From the NCBI GenBank assembly GCA_021811235.1, contig JAJZPG010000001.1, forward strand, positions 172,852-236,851: a stretch of 64,000 nucleotides of DNA, written 5' to 3'. Made by a program: the position numbers and the translations under genes. This stretch comes from Pseudomonadota bacterium (GTDB lineage: Bacteria; Pseudomonadota; Gammaproteobacteria; Burkholderiales; Thiobacillaceae). The notes beneath the pieces are model-generated. The model did no database searches, was not told where the DNA came from, and saw only the letters and a program-made list of their open reading frames with translations. This document shows, piece by piece, positions 20,276 to 29,299 of the stretch (the stretch's first letter is position 1; each line of letters starts with the position of its first letter).

Positions 20276-22270
20276 TCAAGCTTCGTGCGTATGCGAACGA
20301 CTGGATTGCTTCGCTTCGCTCGCAATGACAGGCGAAGCTTCGTGCGAAGCAAAAAACCGCTCCACCACCTCCAGCTTCCGCGTCCGCGTCATCGCCGGCA
20401 GTGCATTCAGCAACAAGCGCCCGTACGGTTTGTCCGCCAGCCGCGTATCGCAAATCATCAGCACGCCGCGATCGGTCTCGGTGCGGATCAGCCGCCCCGC
20501 GCCCTGCTTCAGGCTGATCGCCGCATGCGGCAACTGGTAATCCATGAAGGGCTTGCCGCCGTTCTTCTCGGCCAGGGCGATGCGCGCGGCGACCACGGGA
20601 TCATCCGGCGGCTGGAACGGCAGTTTGTCGATGATGACGACCGACAGCACCTCGCCGGGCATGTCGACGCCCTCCCAGAAACTCTGGCTGCCGAGCAGCA
20701 CGGCGTTGCCGGCCTGCTGGAAGCGGGCGAGGAGTTCGTTCTTCGGCGCATCGCCCTGCACCAGCAGTGGATAGTCCCAGCCCCGGAACTTGAACGCCGC
20801 TTCGAGCAGGGTGCGCGCCTTGTCGAGCGCGCGCAGGCTGGTGAACAGGATGAAGGCGCGTCCCTGGCTGATTTCCAGCACCGGTAGCGCGGCCTCGACG
20901 ACCGCCTCGGTGAACTCCGGCGTGTTCGGCGCGGGAAGATTCTGCGGCACGTAGAGCACGCCCTGACGCGGATAGTCGAAGGGACTGTCGACGCACAGCG
21001 TTTCCGCCTCCTCGATGCCGAGTCGCGTCTTCAAATGGGTGAAATCGCCGCCGACCGACAGCGTGGCCGAGGTGAGAATCCACGCCTGCGCGCGCTCGGT
21101 AAGCTTGGCGCCGAACAGGGCGCCGACGGACAAGGGCGTCGCATGCAGCAGCAATGAGCTCATCGTGGTTTCGAGCCAGCGCACGCGCGGCTGCCCGGGA
21201 TCGTCGTCGCGCTGCCAGCCGGCCAGGGTGGCCTGCACCGCCTGCGCGCGCTCGAAACAATTCTTCAGGTCGGCGTCGCGCTCGGCCTGGGTTTCCAGCA
21301 GCTTCGCCAGTTCGTCGAGCGCGGCGCTCATGTTCTTCAGCGCATCCGGCCATTTGCCGTAGCGCGTGAGTTCGGCGAACGTCGCCTTGACCGGGTTCTG
21401 CGGGAACGCCAGACGCAGGTCGCGCGCGGCCTTGGAAAGATCCTCGGCGGCGCGGCGCAGCGCGGGGAAATCGCCCGCCTTCACCGCCGCGACGCGCTTG
21501 GCATCGCCGGCGAGGTCGAGCAATTGGCCGACCGACAGCGTCTCGCCGAAGAACTGCGCGGCGGTTTCGGCGAGCTGATGCGCCTCGTCGAGGATCACGG
21601 TGTTGCACGCGGGCAGCAGTTCGGCGACGCCTTCGTCCTTCAGCCACAGGTCGGCGAAGAACAAGTGGTGGTTCACCACCACCACTTCGGCATCGAGCGC
21701 GTTCTTGCGCGCCGCCATGACGAAGCAGTCCTTGAAGTGGCTGCACTCGCTGCCGAGGCAGTTTTCCCGGCTCGACACCGCGTAATGCCAAGCGTTGGCG
21801 TCCTCGGGGATGCCTTCGGCCTCGGCGCGGTCGCCGCTCGAACTGGTTTCGGCAAAACGGGCGATATTGGCCAGCCAGACGGGATCGTCGCGGTTCGCGA
21901 AGCGTCCGTCGGCAAGATTGCGCTGCAGATGATGGTGGCAGACGTAGTTGGCGCGCCCCTTCAAGAGGGCCACCTTCACCGGCGACTTGAGCGCGCGGCG
22001 CGCGGCCGGCAGGTCGCGATGGAATAGCTGGTCCTGCAGTGCCTTGGTGCCGGTGGAGACCACCACCTTGCCGCCCGACAGCAAGGCAGGGATGAGGTAG
22101 GCGAGCGTCTTGCCGGTACCGGTTCCGGCCTCGGCGAGCAGCACGCCGTTGGCGGCGATGGCCCGTTCGACCGCTTCGGCCATGGCCAGCTGCTGCGGGC
22201 GGGCGCGCCATCCCGGCAGCACGGCGGCACACGCGCCTTCGGGCGAAAAGAGGTGTTTCAGATCAAACAT
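20276..22270 (-). CDS. ATP-dependent DNA helicase, DinG/YoaA (XPD-like) family
   Basis: A 664-residue superfamily 2 helicase with an iron-sulfur domain; it should unwind DNA 5' to 3' in repair. The start is ATG 22270 ('MFDLKHLFSPEGACAAVLPGW'), not the longer ORF. Walker A is 'AEAGTGTGKTLAYLIPALL', the DEAH box is 'VILDEAHQLAE', and four cysteines for a 4Fe-4S cluster occur in 'NYVCHHHLQ' and 'ENCLGSECSHFKDCF'. Motif VI 'SLKQGAGRLIRTETDRGVL' is intact. The last about 23 residues ('SPVIASEAKQSSRSHTHEA') are read from a widespread intergenic repeat, so the native C-terminus has been replaced or extended. Confidence 0.93.
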   Translation of the reverse strand: MFDLKHLFSPEGACAAVLPGWRARPQQLAMAEAVERAIAANGVLLAEAGTGTGKTLAYLIPALLSGGKVVVSTGTKALQDQLFHRDLPAARRALKSPVKVALLKGRANYVCHHHLQRNLADGRFANRDDPVWLANIARFAETSSSGDRAEAEGIPEDANAWHYAVSSRENCLGSECSHFKDCFVMAARKNALDAEVVVVNHHLFFADLWLKDEGVAELLPACNTVILDEAHQLAETAAQFFGETLSVGQLLDLAGDAKRVAAVKAGDFPALRRAAEDLSKAARDLRLAFPQNPVKATFAELTRYGKWPDALKNMSAALDELAKLLETQAERDADLKNCFERAQAVQATLAGWQRDDDPGQPRVRWLETTMSSLLLHATPLSVGALFGAKLTERAQAWILTSATLSVGGDFTHLKTRLGIEEAETLCVDSPFDYPRQGVLYVPQNLPAPNTPEFTEAVVEAALPVLEISQGRAFILFTSLRALDKARTLLEAAFKFRGWDYPLLVQGDAPKNELLARFQQAGNAVLLGSQSFWEGVDMPGEVLSVVIIDKLPFQPPDDPVVAARIALAEKNGGKPFMDYQLPHAAISLKQGAGRLIRTETDRGVLMICDTRLADKPYGRLLLNALPAMTRTRKLEVVERFFASHEASPVIASEAKQSSRSHTHEA
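20294..20332. repeat. Widespread gcttcgcttcgctcgcaatgac-type repeat
   Basis: The string attgcttcgcttcgctcgca, found dispersed in many bacterial genomes, lies here inside the 3' end of the helicase gene and supplies its last codons. Confidence 0.7.
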
Positions 22271-22389
22271 TTTGGGCCCGCATTTCTCAGCCGAGTGTAA
22301 CATTCGGCTCACGCCGAGCCGACTGCTGCCTTCAAGTTTCCCCGGTTCAAAGCCGTTAGGTTCATAGATTCCGTCTATCCAGCCCCGTT

Positions 22390-23247
22390 ATGCGCGCTTA
22401 CCTGCTCTGCTTGCTGATATCGGTATTCCCGGCTGCTGCCCATGCAGTCATTGCCAAGCAGGACATGCGCCCCGGCATACCGGCCGGCGCTGAATACCTG
22501 ATCGGCGAGCGCAGCAAGCCCGCCGTCCTGCTGCTGCACGGTTTTCTGCAGACGCGCGAATTCTCGACCGTCGCCACGCTGGCCCGCGGCCTGCAGGATG
22601 CGGGCTATACGGTACTGGCGCCGACGCTCAGCCTCAACATCCCGAACCGGGAACGCAGCCTGGCGTGCGAAGCGGTGCACCATCACAGCCTGGAGCAGGA
22701 TGTGGACGAGATCGGACGCTGGGTCGGCTGGCTCAAGGCGCGCGGCCATCCCACCATCGTTCTGGTCGGTCACAGCTTTGGCAGCATGCAATTGCTGGCC
22801 TATCTTTCGCGTACCCCCGATGCGGCAGTCAAGGGATACATCGGTGCTTCGCTAATCGAAGCCCAGATTGGAATGGCCTCGCGCCCCGCCCTGATCGCCC
22901 AGTTGGAAAACCGGGTTCTGAGCAAGCGGCGCGCCCTCGTCACCCATGCACTCTCGTTCTGCCGAAAATACACCTCGACGCCCGAAGGCCTGCTGTCGTA
23001 CGTACGCTGGGACGAGGCACACGTTCTGGCCGCGCTGAAGCGGTCGCCGGTCGAAGTGAAACTCATCATGGGCGATGCGGATGACCACTTGGGGCAAGGC
23101 TGGCTCAAGGCCCTGCAGCATATCCAGGCCCCCATGGTGATCGTGCAGGGCGCCAGCCATTTCGTGGACGGCCAGCACGAGTTCGATCTGCTGGAACACA
23201 CGCTCGACTTCCTGGAACACGTCAGGCAGCAGGGGCCGGCCCGATGA
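22390..23247 (+). CDS. Secreted alpha/beta hydrolase
   Basis: A 285-residue protein with a clear signal peptide ('MRAYLLCLLISVFPAAAHA', cleavage after AHA). The alpha/beta hydrolase fold shows 'KPAVLLLHGFLQ' (oxyanion loop), the nucleophile elbow 'VLVGHSFGSMQLLAYL' with Ser, and a likely catalytic His in 'GASHFVDGQHEFDLLEH'. The substrate is unknown. Its stop overlaps the ATG of the GGDEF-EAL gene (ATGA), so the two are made together; perhaps the hydrolase works on an envelope component sensed or controlled by that pathway, but that is inference. Confidence 0.85.
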   Translation: MRAYLLCLLISVFPAAAHAVIAKQDMRPGIPAGAEYLIGERSKPAVLLLHGFLQTREFSTVATLARGLQDAGYTVLAPTLSLNIPNRERSLACEAVHHHSLEQDVDEIGRWVGWLKARGHPTIVLVGHSFGSMQLLAYLSRTPDAAVKGYIGASLIEAQIGMASRPALIAQLENRVLSKRRALVTHALSFCRKYTSTPEGLLSYVRWDEAHVLAALKRSPVEVKLIMGDADDHLGQGWLKALQHIQAPMVIVQGASHFVDGQHEFDLLEHTLDFLEHVRQQGPAR

Positions 23248-25517
23248 AATGGCCCGACTCCATCTCGATCAAGCATATCGCGCTCGCCTTCATCACCGGC
23301 CTGCTGATACTGGTGAGCGTGATCGGCGGATTCGCCGCCTACCAGACGCGGGCCGTCACGCGCAGCCTGGAACAGCATAACCAGAACGCCGCACTATCCG
23401 AGTTGTCCGCCGCGGTCGAGCGGCTGCTGAGCCAGACGGAAGACCAGGCCGCCAATCTGGCGCAGTGGGACGAAACCCGGCAGCAGCTGGTGCTGCCCGA
23501 GTATTACACCTACTGGCGCGATCAGCGGGTGTACGAAAGCGGCATGCTGCCGCCCCGCTTTGTCCGGGCGGCGCTCTATGACGAATCCGGCGCCATGCTT
23601 GCACCGAGCCCTGCGAAAATCAGCCTGCCCGCCCGGCTGCCTGCCCGCCTGCCGCTGTATCAATCCACCAGTTGGCTGGTCGACGAGGGGGGGCACATCG
23701 CCCTGTATCACGCCTTTCCCGTCCATAACGACGAACGCCGGCAAGCCCTGCTGGGCTACGGCCTGATCCGGCTCGATTTCATGCCGGCCCTGCTGCATCA
23801 CGAAGGCCTCCAGTTCACGGACCCGGCCAGCGTCCATCTGACGCTCAAGCCGGGCGAAGTCCTCGCCGCCCCGGCCCTGCTGTCGCGCCTGCAGTTCAGC
23901 GCGCGCCCCGATCCCGACCAGATGCGCTTCCAGACCATCCTGTCGCGCACCCTGCTCGCCCTGTTCGTGCTGTTGGTGGCCACCGCCCTGCTGGGTTTCG
24001 TGGCGTACAACCGTCTGCTGGTGCGCCCGCTGCGGCGCCTGTCGCAGGACATCGATGCCATGCAGCATGGCCGTTTCAGCACCCATCCCTCACGCTCGCA
24101 GGCCATGCGCATCAGCGAGCTCGAGAACATCCGCCGCTCGCTCTACGACTACCAGCTGCAGCTGCGCGAATTGCACGGCTCGCTGGAACACCAGAATCGC
24201 GAATTCCATTCCCAGGCCCGCCAGGACGCTCTGACCGGCTGCCACAACCGGCGCGCCTACGAAGAGGACTGGGAAGCCTTCCGCCAGGAGCTGAAGACCG
24301 CGCCGCAAGGCGTGGCCTTCCTGCTATTCGACTGCGATCGCTTCAAGGCGATCAACGACACCTACGGCCACGCCAAGGGCGACCGCGTGCTGACCATCAT
24401 CGCCGACGCGCTGGTGATGGCGCTGCGCGCGAACGACCGCCTGTACCGCCTCGGCGGCGACGAATTCGCCACCTTCCTGTCGCGCACCACGCCTGCACAG
24501 GCCAAGCAGATCGCGCAACGCTGCCAGAGCCTGATCGACGCCTCGGCATTTACCGATCTCGGCATCAGCGAACCGGTCGGCATCAGCATCGGCATCGCCT
24601 TCTGCGCGGCCGACCAGCTCGAACACATCGACGACCTGCCCAAGCAGGCCGACATCGCCATGTATACCGCCAAGCAGCCGGGGCGCAACCGCATCGCGCT
24701 GTATGGGGAAGACACCGAGCGCGCCGCGCAGGCGCTGGTCGCCAGCCGCGAAACCAATGCCCTGTTCCAGGCCCTGTCCACGCCGGGGATGGTCGAGATG
24801 CATTATCAGTCGATCCACGGACTGCCCGGCCGCCAGGTGGATTACTACGAGGCGCTGGCGCGCATCCGCTACAACGACGACCTGATCATGCCGGATGCCT
24901 TCCTGCCGGTCATCAGCAATCGCCGCCTGGAAACCGAATTCGACCTCGCCGTATTGCATCAGGTCGATGCCGACCTGTCGTCGGGCCAGTTGCCCACGGG
25001 GATCGGCGTGTCGATCAACTTGTCGGCCCAGAGCATTTCGCGCCCCGAGATCGTGTCCCACCTGCTCGAGCTGTCGCGCCACAACGCCCGCCATCCGCTG
25101 ATGCTGGAGATCACCGAAACTTCGCTCATCACCCAGATGACCGAAGTCCGCACCTATCTCGAACTGCTGCGCACCGTGCATTACCGCATCGCCATGGACG
25201 ATTTCGGCACCGGCTACTCGCCGCTGCGCTACCTCGTCGACCTGCCGGTGGACGTGGTGAAGTTCGACATCTCGCTGGTGAACAAGCTGGGGCAGGACAA
25301 CCGCGCCGGCCAGGTCGTGGCCGACTTCGCCCGCATGATGAGCGATGCGGGCTACGTGCTGGTTGCCGAAGGGGTCGAAAGCGATACCGTGCTATGCAAG
25401 GTCGAAAGCCTGGGCATTGCCCACGTGCAAGGCTATCTGCTGAGCCGCCCGCTACCGCTGGCGAAACTGTCGGCCAATCCTGCCGGGCTGGAAGCCGGCG
25501 CCAGCGCCCTGGCATGA
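23244..25517 (+). CDS. Membrane GGDEF-EAL c-di-GMP enzyme
   Basis: A 757-residue inner-membrane protein. An N-terminal membrane segment (about 10-33), a periplasmic CHASE4-like sensor (about 40-230, containing 'QWDETRQQL'), a second membrane segment (about 235-258) and a HAMP region ('YNRLLVRPLRRLSQDIDAM') lead to a GGDEF domain with intact 'RLGGDEFATFL' (about 404) and an EAL domain. EAL catalytic motifs are present: 'YEALARIR' (about 535), 'INLSAQS', 'EITETSL', 'DDFGTGYS', 'VKFDISL', 'EGVES' and 'QGYLLSRP'. It could therefore both make and degrade c-di-GMP; which dominates cannot be told. Coupled to the upstream hydrolase. Confidence 0.95.
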   Translation: MKWPDSISIKHIALAFITGLLILVSVIGGFAAYQTRAVTRSLEQHNQNAALSELSAAVERLLSQTEDQAANLAQWDETRQQLVLPEYYTYWRDQRVYESGMLPPRFVRAALYDESGAMLAPSPAKISLPARLPARLPLYQSTSWLVDEGGHIALYHAFPVHNDERRQALLGYGLIRLDFMPALLHHEGLQFTDPASVHLTLKPGEVLAAPALLSRLQFSARPDPDQMRFQTILSRTLLALFVLLVATALLGFVAYNRLLVRPLRRLSQDIDAMQHGRFSTHPSRSQAMRISELENIRRSLYDYQLQLRELHGSLEHQNREFHSQARQDALTGCHNRRAYEEDWEAFRQELKTAPQGVAFLLFDCDRFKAINDTYGHAKGDRVLTIIADALVMALRANDRLYRLGGDEFATFLSRTTPAQAKQIAQRCQSLIDASAFTDLGISEPVGISIGIAFCAADQLEHIDDLPKQADIAMYTAKQPGRNRIALYGEDTERAAQALVASRETNALFQALSTPGMVEMHYQSIHGLPGRQVDYYEALARIRYNDDLIMPDAFLPVISNRRLETEFDLAVLHQVDADLSSGQLPTGIGVSINLSAQSISRPEIVSHLLELSRHNARHPLMLEITETSLITQMTEVRTYLELLRTVHYRIAMDDFGTGYSPLRYLVDLPVDVVKFDISLVNKLGQDNRAGQVVADFARMMSDAGYVLVAEGVESDTVLCKVESLGIAHVQGYLLSRPLPLAKLSANPAGLEAGASALA

Positions 25518-25527
25518 CGCAGCCGCG

Positions 25528-27207
25528 TCAGTGCTTGCCCGAACGCCAGATGGAGAAGATGATCCAGAGGCTGTTGAAAAAGGCGATCAGGAATCCCAGC
25601 AAGCCGAACAAGGGCAAGCCGAACAGCTGAGGCCCGCCTTTCACCGTCATGATGATGCTGGAACCCACCACCAGCGAGGCGGTGAGGATGCCCATGGTCA
25701 GCCGGTTGCTGGCCCGGTCCAGCTGGTGACCGAACTGGTCCAGCCGCTTCAGATCGAGATCGACCTTCACCCGACCGCGTCGCATGTCGCGCAGCAGGTG
25801 CCGCAGGTCTCGCGGCAGATCGGCCACCACTTCAAGCGCCTCGCGCACGCTCTTGCGGCCGCGCACCAGCAGGGCCTGAGGCGTGTAGCGTTGCTGGATG
25901 ATGCGTTCGACGAACGGCGTCACATGGTCGATCATGTGGAATTCGGGATCGAGCTGCTGGCCCAGTCCCTCCAGCGTGATCAGCGTCTTGAACAGCAGCG
26001 TCAGGTCGGCCGGCAGCACCAGATTGTTGTCCCGCATGAGCGCGGTGATGTCATTCAGCAGCGCGCCGATCTTCACGTCCTTCAGTTGCAGGTCGTCGTA
26101 GCTCTGCAGCAGCTCGGCCACGTCGTAGGCCAGGCGATCCTCATCCAGCACCGAATCGCCGCTCCAGTCGAGCAGCACCTGCAGCAGCCCCTGTTCGTCC
26201 TTGCGCGTCAGCGCATGCAACAGATCGACGATCTGGTTGCGGCGCGAATGGGTCAGCATCCCCACCATGCCGAAGTCGATCATGCCGATGCGGTTGTCTG
26301 GCAGGAACAGGACGTTGCCCGGATGGGGGTCGGCATGGAAATAACCATGCACCAGCACCATGCGCAGCACCGTATCGGCACCGCGCGCCGCCAGCAGCTT
26401 GGGGTCGAGCCCGTGTGCGTGAAGCCGGTCCGAGGCCACCCCTGCCGTGCCGACGATTTCCTCCTGCACGTTGACGCGATCGTTGGTGAATTCCCAGTAC
26501 ACCCGCGGAATCTTGACCAGCGGATCGTCGGCAAAATGACGTCCGAACTGGTCGATGTTGCGCGCTTCCTTGGCAAGATCGAGCTCGCGGTTCAGCGACC
26601 GGCGGAACTGCGACACGATGTGCACCGGATCGTAGCGCCGCGCGTCCGGCACTTCGCTTTCCACCAGTTTGGCGGCGTGCTCCAGGATGCGCAGATCGGC
26701 GCGGATCACGGACTCGATCCCAGGACGGCGGATCTTCACCACCACCGGTGTGCCGTCCTTCAGACGAGCGCGATGCACCTGCGCAATGGATGCGGCGGCC
26801 AGCGGGACCGGGTCGAACTCGGCGAATACCTCGGTGGGCTCGCCCCCGATCGCAGCGACCAGATCGGGATGCAGGACATCGTAAGGCACCGCAGGCACCT
26901 GGCTGTGCAGTTTTTCGAATTCGGCGATCCAGTGCGGCGGGAACACATCCACCCGCGTCGCCAGCACCTGACCCAGCTTGACGAAGGTGGGCCCCAGTTC
27001 CTCCAGTGCCCGGCGAATGCGCACCGGTGCCTCGAGCTGGCTGATTTCATTGGTGCTGTGCCAGTGCAGCACGCGGCCGGCACGCTCCAGCGCACCGCTG
27101 ATGCCGAGCACGCGCACCAGGTCGCCCCAGCCGTAGCGGATCATCACCGAGGCGATTTCATGCAATCGCGGCAGGTCGCGCACGACCGAGATGGTTTCCC
27201 AGAGCAT
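25528..27207 (-). CDS. ubiB: UbiB/ABC1 family kinase-like protein
   Basis: A 559-residue member of the atypical kinase-like family needed for ubiquinone biosynthesis; it has ATPase activity and helps lipid-soluble intermediates leave the membrane. Signature elements: 'LGPTFVKLGQVLATRVDVFP' (KxGQ motif), 'PLAAASIAQVHRARL', 'VVVKIRRPG', 'HADPHPGNVLFLPDNRIGMIDFG'. Two membrane helices occur at the C-terminus (about 505-550). The symbol follows the family name; related ABC1 proteins exist, and no other ubi genes adjoin it, so a role outside ubiquinone synthesis is possible. Convergent with the GGDEF-EAL gene with an 10-bp gap. Confidence 0.85.
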   Translation of the reverse strand: MLWETISVVRDLPRLHEIASVMIRYGWGDLVRVLGISGALERAGRVLHWHSTNEISQLEAPVRIRRALEELGPTFVKLGQVLATRVDVFPPHWIAEFEKLHSQVPAVPYDVLHPDLVAAIGGEPTEVFAEFDPVPLAAASIAQVHRARLKDGTPVVVKIRRPGIESVIRADLRILEHAAKLVESEVPDARRYDPVHIVSQFRRSLNRELDLAKEARNIDQFGRHFADDPLVKIPRVYWEFTNDRVNVQEEIVGTAGVASDRLHAHGLDPKLLAARGADTVLRMVLVHGYFHADPHPGNVLFLPDNRIGMIDFGMVGMLTHSRRNQIVDLLHALTRKDEQGLLQVLLDWSGDSVLDEDRLAYDVAELLQSYDDLQLKDVKIGALLNDITALMRDNNLVLPADLTLLFKTLITLEGLGQQLDPEFHMIDHVTPFVERIIQQRYTPQALLVRGRKSVREALEVVADLPRDLRHLLRDMRRGRVKVDLDLKRLDQFGHQLDRASNRLTMGILTASLVVGSSIIMTVKGGPQLFGLPLFGLLGFLIAFFNSLWIIFSIWRSGKH

Positions 27208-27283
27208 GGTTATGGATTGGAATCAGACATGCCGAGAGTCTAGCCCGGATGTTTCATAAATTGACGCGCGCACTCCAGCTTGC

Positions 27284-27307
27284 CGCACTGCGGCTGACCG
27301 CAGTGCG
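27284..27307 (-). other. Hairpin downstream of the phasin-like gene
   Basis: Perfect 10-bp stem cgcactgcgg/ccgcagtgcg with a 4-nt loop, in the spacer between the phasin-like gene and ubiB. There is no T-run, so termination is uncertain. Confidence 0.4.
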
Positions 27308-27330
27308 TTGACTGAGGGTTCGGATGCAGA

Positions 27331-28020
27331 TCAGGAACGCAGGCGCTCGCTCTGCCGCTTGAGCGAATCGGACAGCGCTTCCAGGATACCGCTCGCCACC
27401 TGCGACAGACGCTCGGTGGCGGCATTCGCCGATTCGCCAAGGCCGGCGCGTCCCGCAGCATTCGTGGTTTTCACGCCGCGTGCCAGCTGCTGCAGCGCCT
27501 CGCGCACCTGCTCGCCGGTTCGTGTGCCGCTGTGCTTCAGGTGATCGCTCAGGTAGGCGAGCTCTTCCTTCAGCTTGCCGCCCGACTGGCTGGCCGTCTG
27601 CTTCAGGGTGTCGACGATCTGCGTCTCGAGGTCGCGCAACTGCTCGAGGCTGGCCTTGAGTTCATTGTCCTTGAAGGCCTTTCCCTGGGCCACCGCCTCG
27701 CCCAGGGTGTAGGACGCCGCCTGTGCGGCACTGCCGACGGCATCGTCGAGGCCCGCGACCGCCTGCTTGAGTCCATCCTTGATCTCGCCGCCGCGTGACG
27801 TGAGCCCGCTGCCCACGCCGGAAGTGACGGCAGACACGATCTCGCGGATGTCGTTCAGCGCCATGCGGCGCTCATGCAGGGCGCGCGCGGTCAACTCGCG
27901 CACCCGCTCGCGCAGATCGGGCGCGGCCGCTGCCGCCGCAGCGTCGTCATGCAATTGCACAAGCTGCGTGTTATCGGGGATACTGGTTTCGCTGGAAGCG
28001 GGGGTGTTTGCGTCACTCAT
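27331..28020 (-). CDS. Alanine-rich, helical phasin-like protein (DUF6781-like)
   Basis: A 229-residue soluble protein of amphipathic helices. The start is ATG 28020 ('MSDANTPASSETSIPDN'); the ORF track adds 18 unsupported codons. It shows a regular pattern of charged and small residues ('LRERVRELTARALHERR', 'GGEIKDGLKQAVAGLDDAVGSAAQAASYTLGEA') with no catalytic motif. It resembles uncharacterised proteins grouped as DUF6781 and, more loosely, phasins or apolipoprotein-like helical coats. It lies upstream of ubiB on the same strand and is divergent from the NlpC/P60 gene. Function is not known. Confidence 0.75.
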   Translation of the reverse strand: MSDANTPASSETSIPDNTQLVQLHDDAAAAAAAPDLRERVRELTARALHERRMALNDIREIVSAVTSGVGSGLTSRGGEIKDGLKQAVAGLDDAVGSAAQAASYTLGEAVAQGKAFKDNELKASLEQLRDLETQIVDTLKQTASQSGGKLKEELAYLSDHLKHSGTRTGEQVREALQQLARGVKTTNAAGRAGLGESANAATERLSQVASGILEALSDSLKRQSERLRS

Positions 28021-28095
28021 GGTGCTGTCCTCGAGTTCAAGATTTCGCCGTGTGTGGCCGTATTCCTGTTTCAACTATAGAGCAGATTGCCCCCG

Positions 28096-28569
28096 ATGAA
28101 GCCTGCCATCCTGCTGTCGGCCCTGCTGTTGGCGCATCCGGCGTACGCCGAAGCGCCGCCCGACGATGTCCCGATCTATGCCGTCAGCCTGGTCGGCAGC
28201 CCCTATCGCCTCGGGGGAACCGCGCCCGAAACCGGGCTCGACTGCAGCGGCTTCGTTGGCCACGTGTTCAGACAGACCACCGGCATCCGGCTGCCGCGCG
28301 ACAGCCAGGCGATCAGCGAGTCGACCCAGCCCCTTTCCGCATCCGAACTCCAGCCCGGCGATCTGGTCTTCTTCAACACCCTCAACCGCGCGTTCTCTCA
28401 TGTCGGCATCTACCTCGGCAACGACCGCTTCGTGCATGCCACGAGCAGCCGCACCGGCGCAGTCATGGTTTCCAGGCTCGGCGACCGCTATTGGCGCGAA
28501 CGCTTCGACGGCGCGCGTCGCGTCGTTCCACCCGGCGAGGCCTCGCCTGCGATTGCCGCCCTCGAATAA
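28096..28569 (+). CDS. NlpC/P60 family peptidoglycan endopeptidase
   Basis: A 157-residue exported cysteine peptidase. ATG 28096 is chosen over the TTG at 28087 because it gives a proper signal peptide ('MKPAILLSALLLAHPAYA'). The NlpC/P60 catalytic triad is visible: Cys50 in 'TGLDCSGFVGHVF', His102 in 'FSHVGIYLGND', and His114 in 'FVHATSS'. 'LQPGDLVFFNT' is also conserved. Such enzymes cut peptide stems in peptidoglycan. No targeting domain is present. The next gene starts near or inside its 3' end. Confidence 0.93.
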   Translation: MKPAILLSALLLAHPAYAEAPPDDVPIYAVSLVGSPYRLGGTAPETGLDCSGFVGHVFRQTTGIRLPRDSQAISESTQPLSASELQPGDLVFFNTLNRAFSHVGIYLGNDRFVHATSSRTGAVMVSRLGDRYWRERFDGARRVVPPGEASPAIAALE

Positions 28570-29215
28570 GCGCGGCCCCGGCCGGTTCTGGATCGGCATG
28601 CTGGCGGCGGCCGTGTCCGTCCCTCTGGCGCATGCGGCTGCCGATCTCAGTTTCGAAAGCGCCGACACCGTCAACGAGGGCCCGTTGCACTTTCTCGAGA
28701 CGGTGCCCGCCAAGCCCGTCCACCATCACCAGAACCGCATCCGCATCGACCCCGCCAGCCTCGACACCGGCTGGGTCGCCCTGAATCAGTGCCACGACCA
28801 TCTCGATGCCGTGCCGCGCGCCCAGATCACCTTCCGCGAAGGCTACGTGCGCGACCTCAGGATCGATTCCGCCAGCGCCATCGACGAGGCCTGGGTCGAG
28901 GGTGCAAGCGTGCAGCTGGTGAATGTCGCGCCCGGGGCGCAGCTCTGCCTGTCTGCGCAAACCCGCGCCCTGCGCAACACCGGCAACGGCTATTTCAACC
29001 TTGCCAACGGCCCCTACATGCGCAAGTTCCTCGACGGCTACTATCCCATGCGGGTCACGCTCGATGTCGATTATCCCGCCGAAGCGCTGCGCCTGATCGA
29101 CGTCAGCCCCGCCTCGCAACCCGGCATGGCGCTGACGGAACGGGCCGGCGGTCTCCGCCTGGACGCCTTCTTCGAGGGCGAGCTCAGCGTGCTGATCCAG
29201 TTCGAACGGCCGTGA
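28553..29215 (+). CDS. Secreted protein of unknown function
   Basis: A 220-residue protein if it starts at TTG 28553, overlapping the NlpC/P60 stop by 17 bp; a later ATG (28598) is possible but would remove the basic n-region 'NKRGPGRFWIG' that makes a good signal peptide with 'MLAAAVSVPLAHAAA'. The mature part has one Cys pair ('LNQCHDHLD' and 'AQLCLSAQT') and a beta-rich look ('VRDLRIDSASAIDEAWVEGASVQLV'). I recognise no family. It is probably co-expressed with the peptidase and ends just before the Fur-box region of the iron operon. Confidence 0.7.
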   Translation: MPPSNKRGPGRFWIGMLAAAVSVPLAHAAADLSFESADTVNEGPLHFLETVPAKPVHHHQNRIRIDPASLDTGWVALNQCHDHLDAVPRAQITFREGYVRDLRIDSASAIDEAWVEGASVQLVNVAPGAQLCLSAQTRALRNTGNGYFNLANGPYMRKFLDGYYPMRVTLDVDYPAEALRLIDVSPASQPGMALTERAGGLRLDAFFEGELSVLIQFERP

Positions 29216-29238
29216 CGTGCCCGACGAAAACTTAGTAT

Positions 29239-29253
29239 TGATAACCGTTCTCA
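29239..29253 (+). promoter_or_regulatory. Probable Fur box upstream of fbpA
   Basis: The string tgataac-c-gttctca matches the 7-1-7 Fur consensus TGATAAT-n-ATTATCA at 11 of 14 arm positions. It lies about 47 bp before the ferric-iron binding-protein gene, in a locally AT-rich stretch, so the operon should be repressed by Fur when iron is plentiful. Confidence 0.75.
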
Positions 29254-29299
29254 TTTTTAGTACGCTTGGGCATATCGTGCCAACCAAGGAAGCCCGACC

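Noticed and set aside
23244-25517. Degenerate GGDEF-EAL protein
   Set aside because: Both GGDEF and the main EAL catalytic motifs are intact on reading, so it is treated as a potentially active enzyme.
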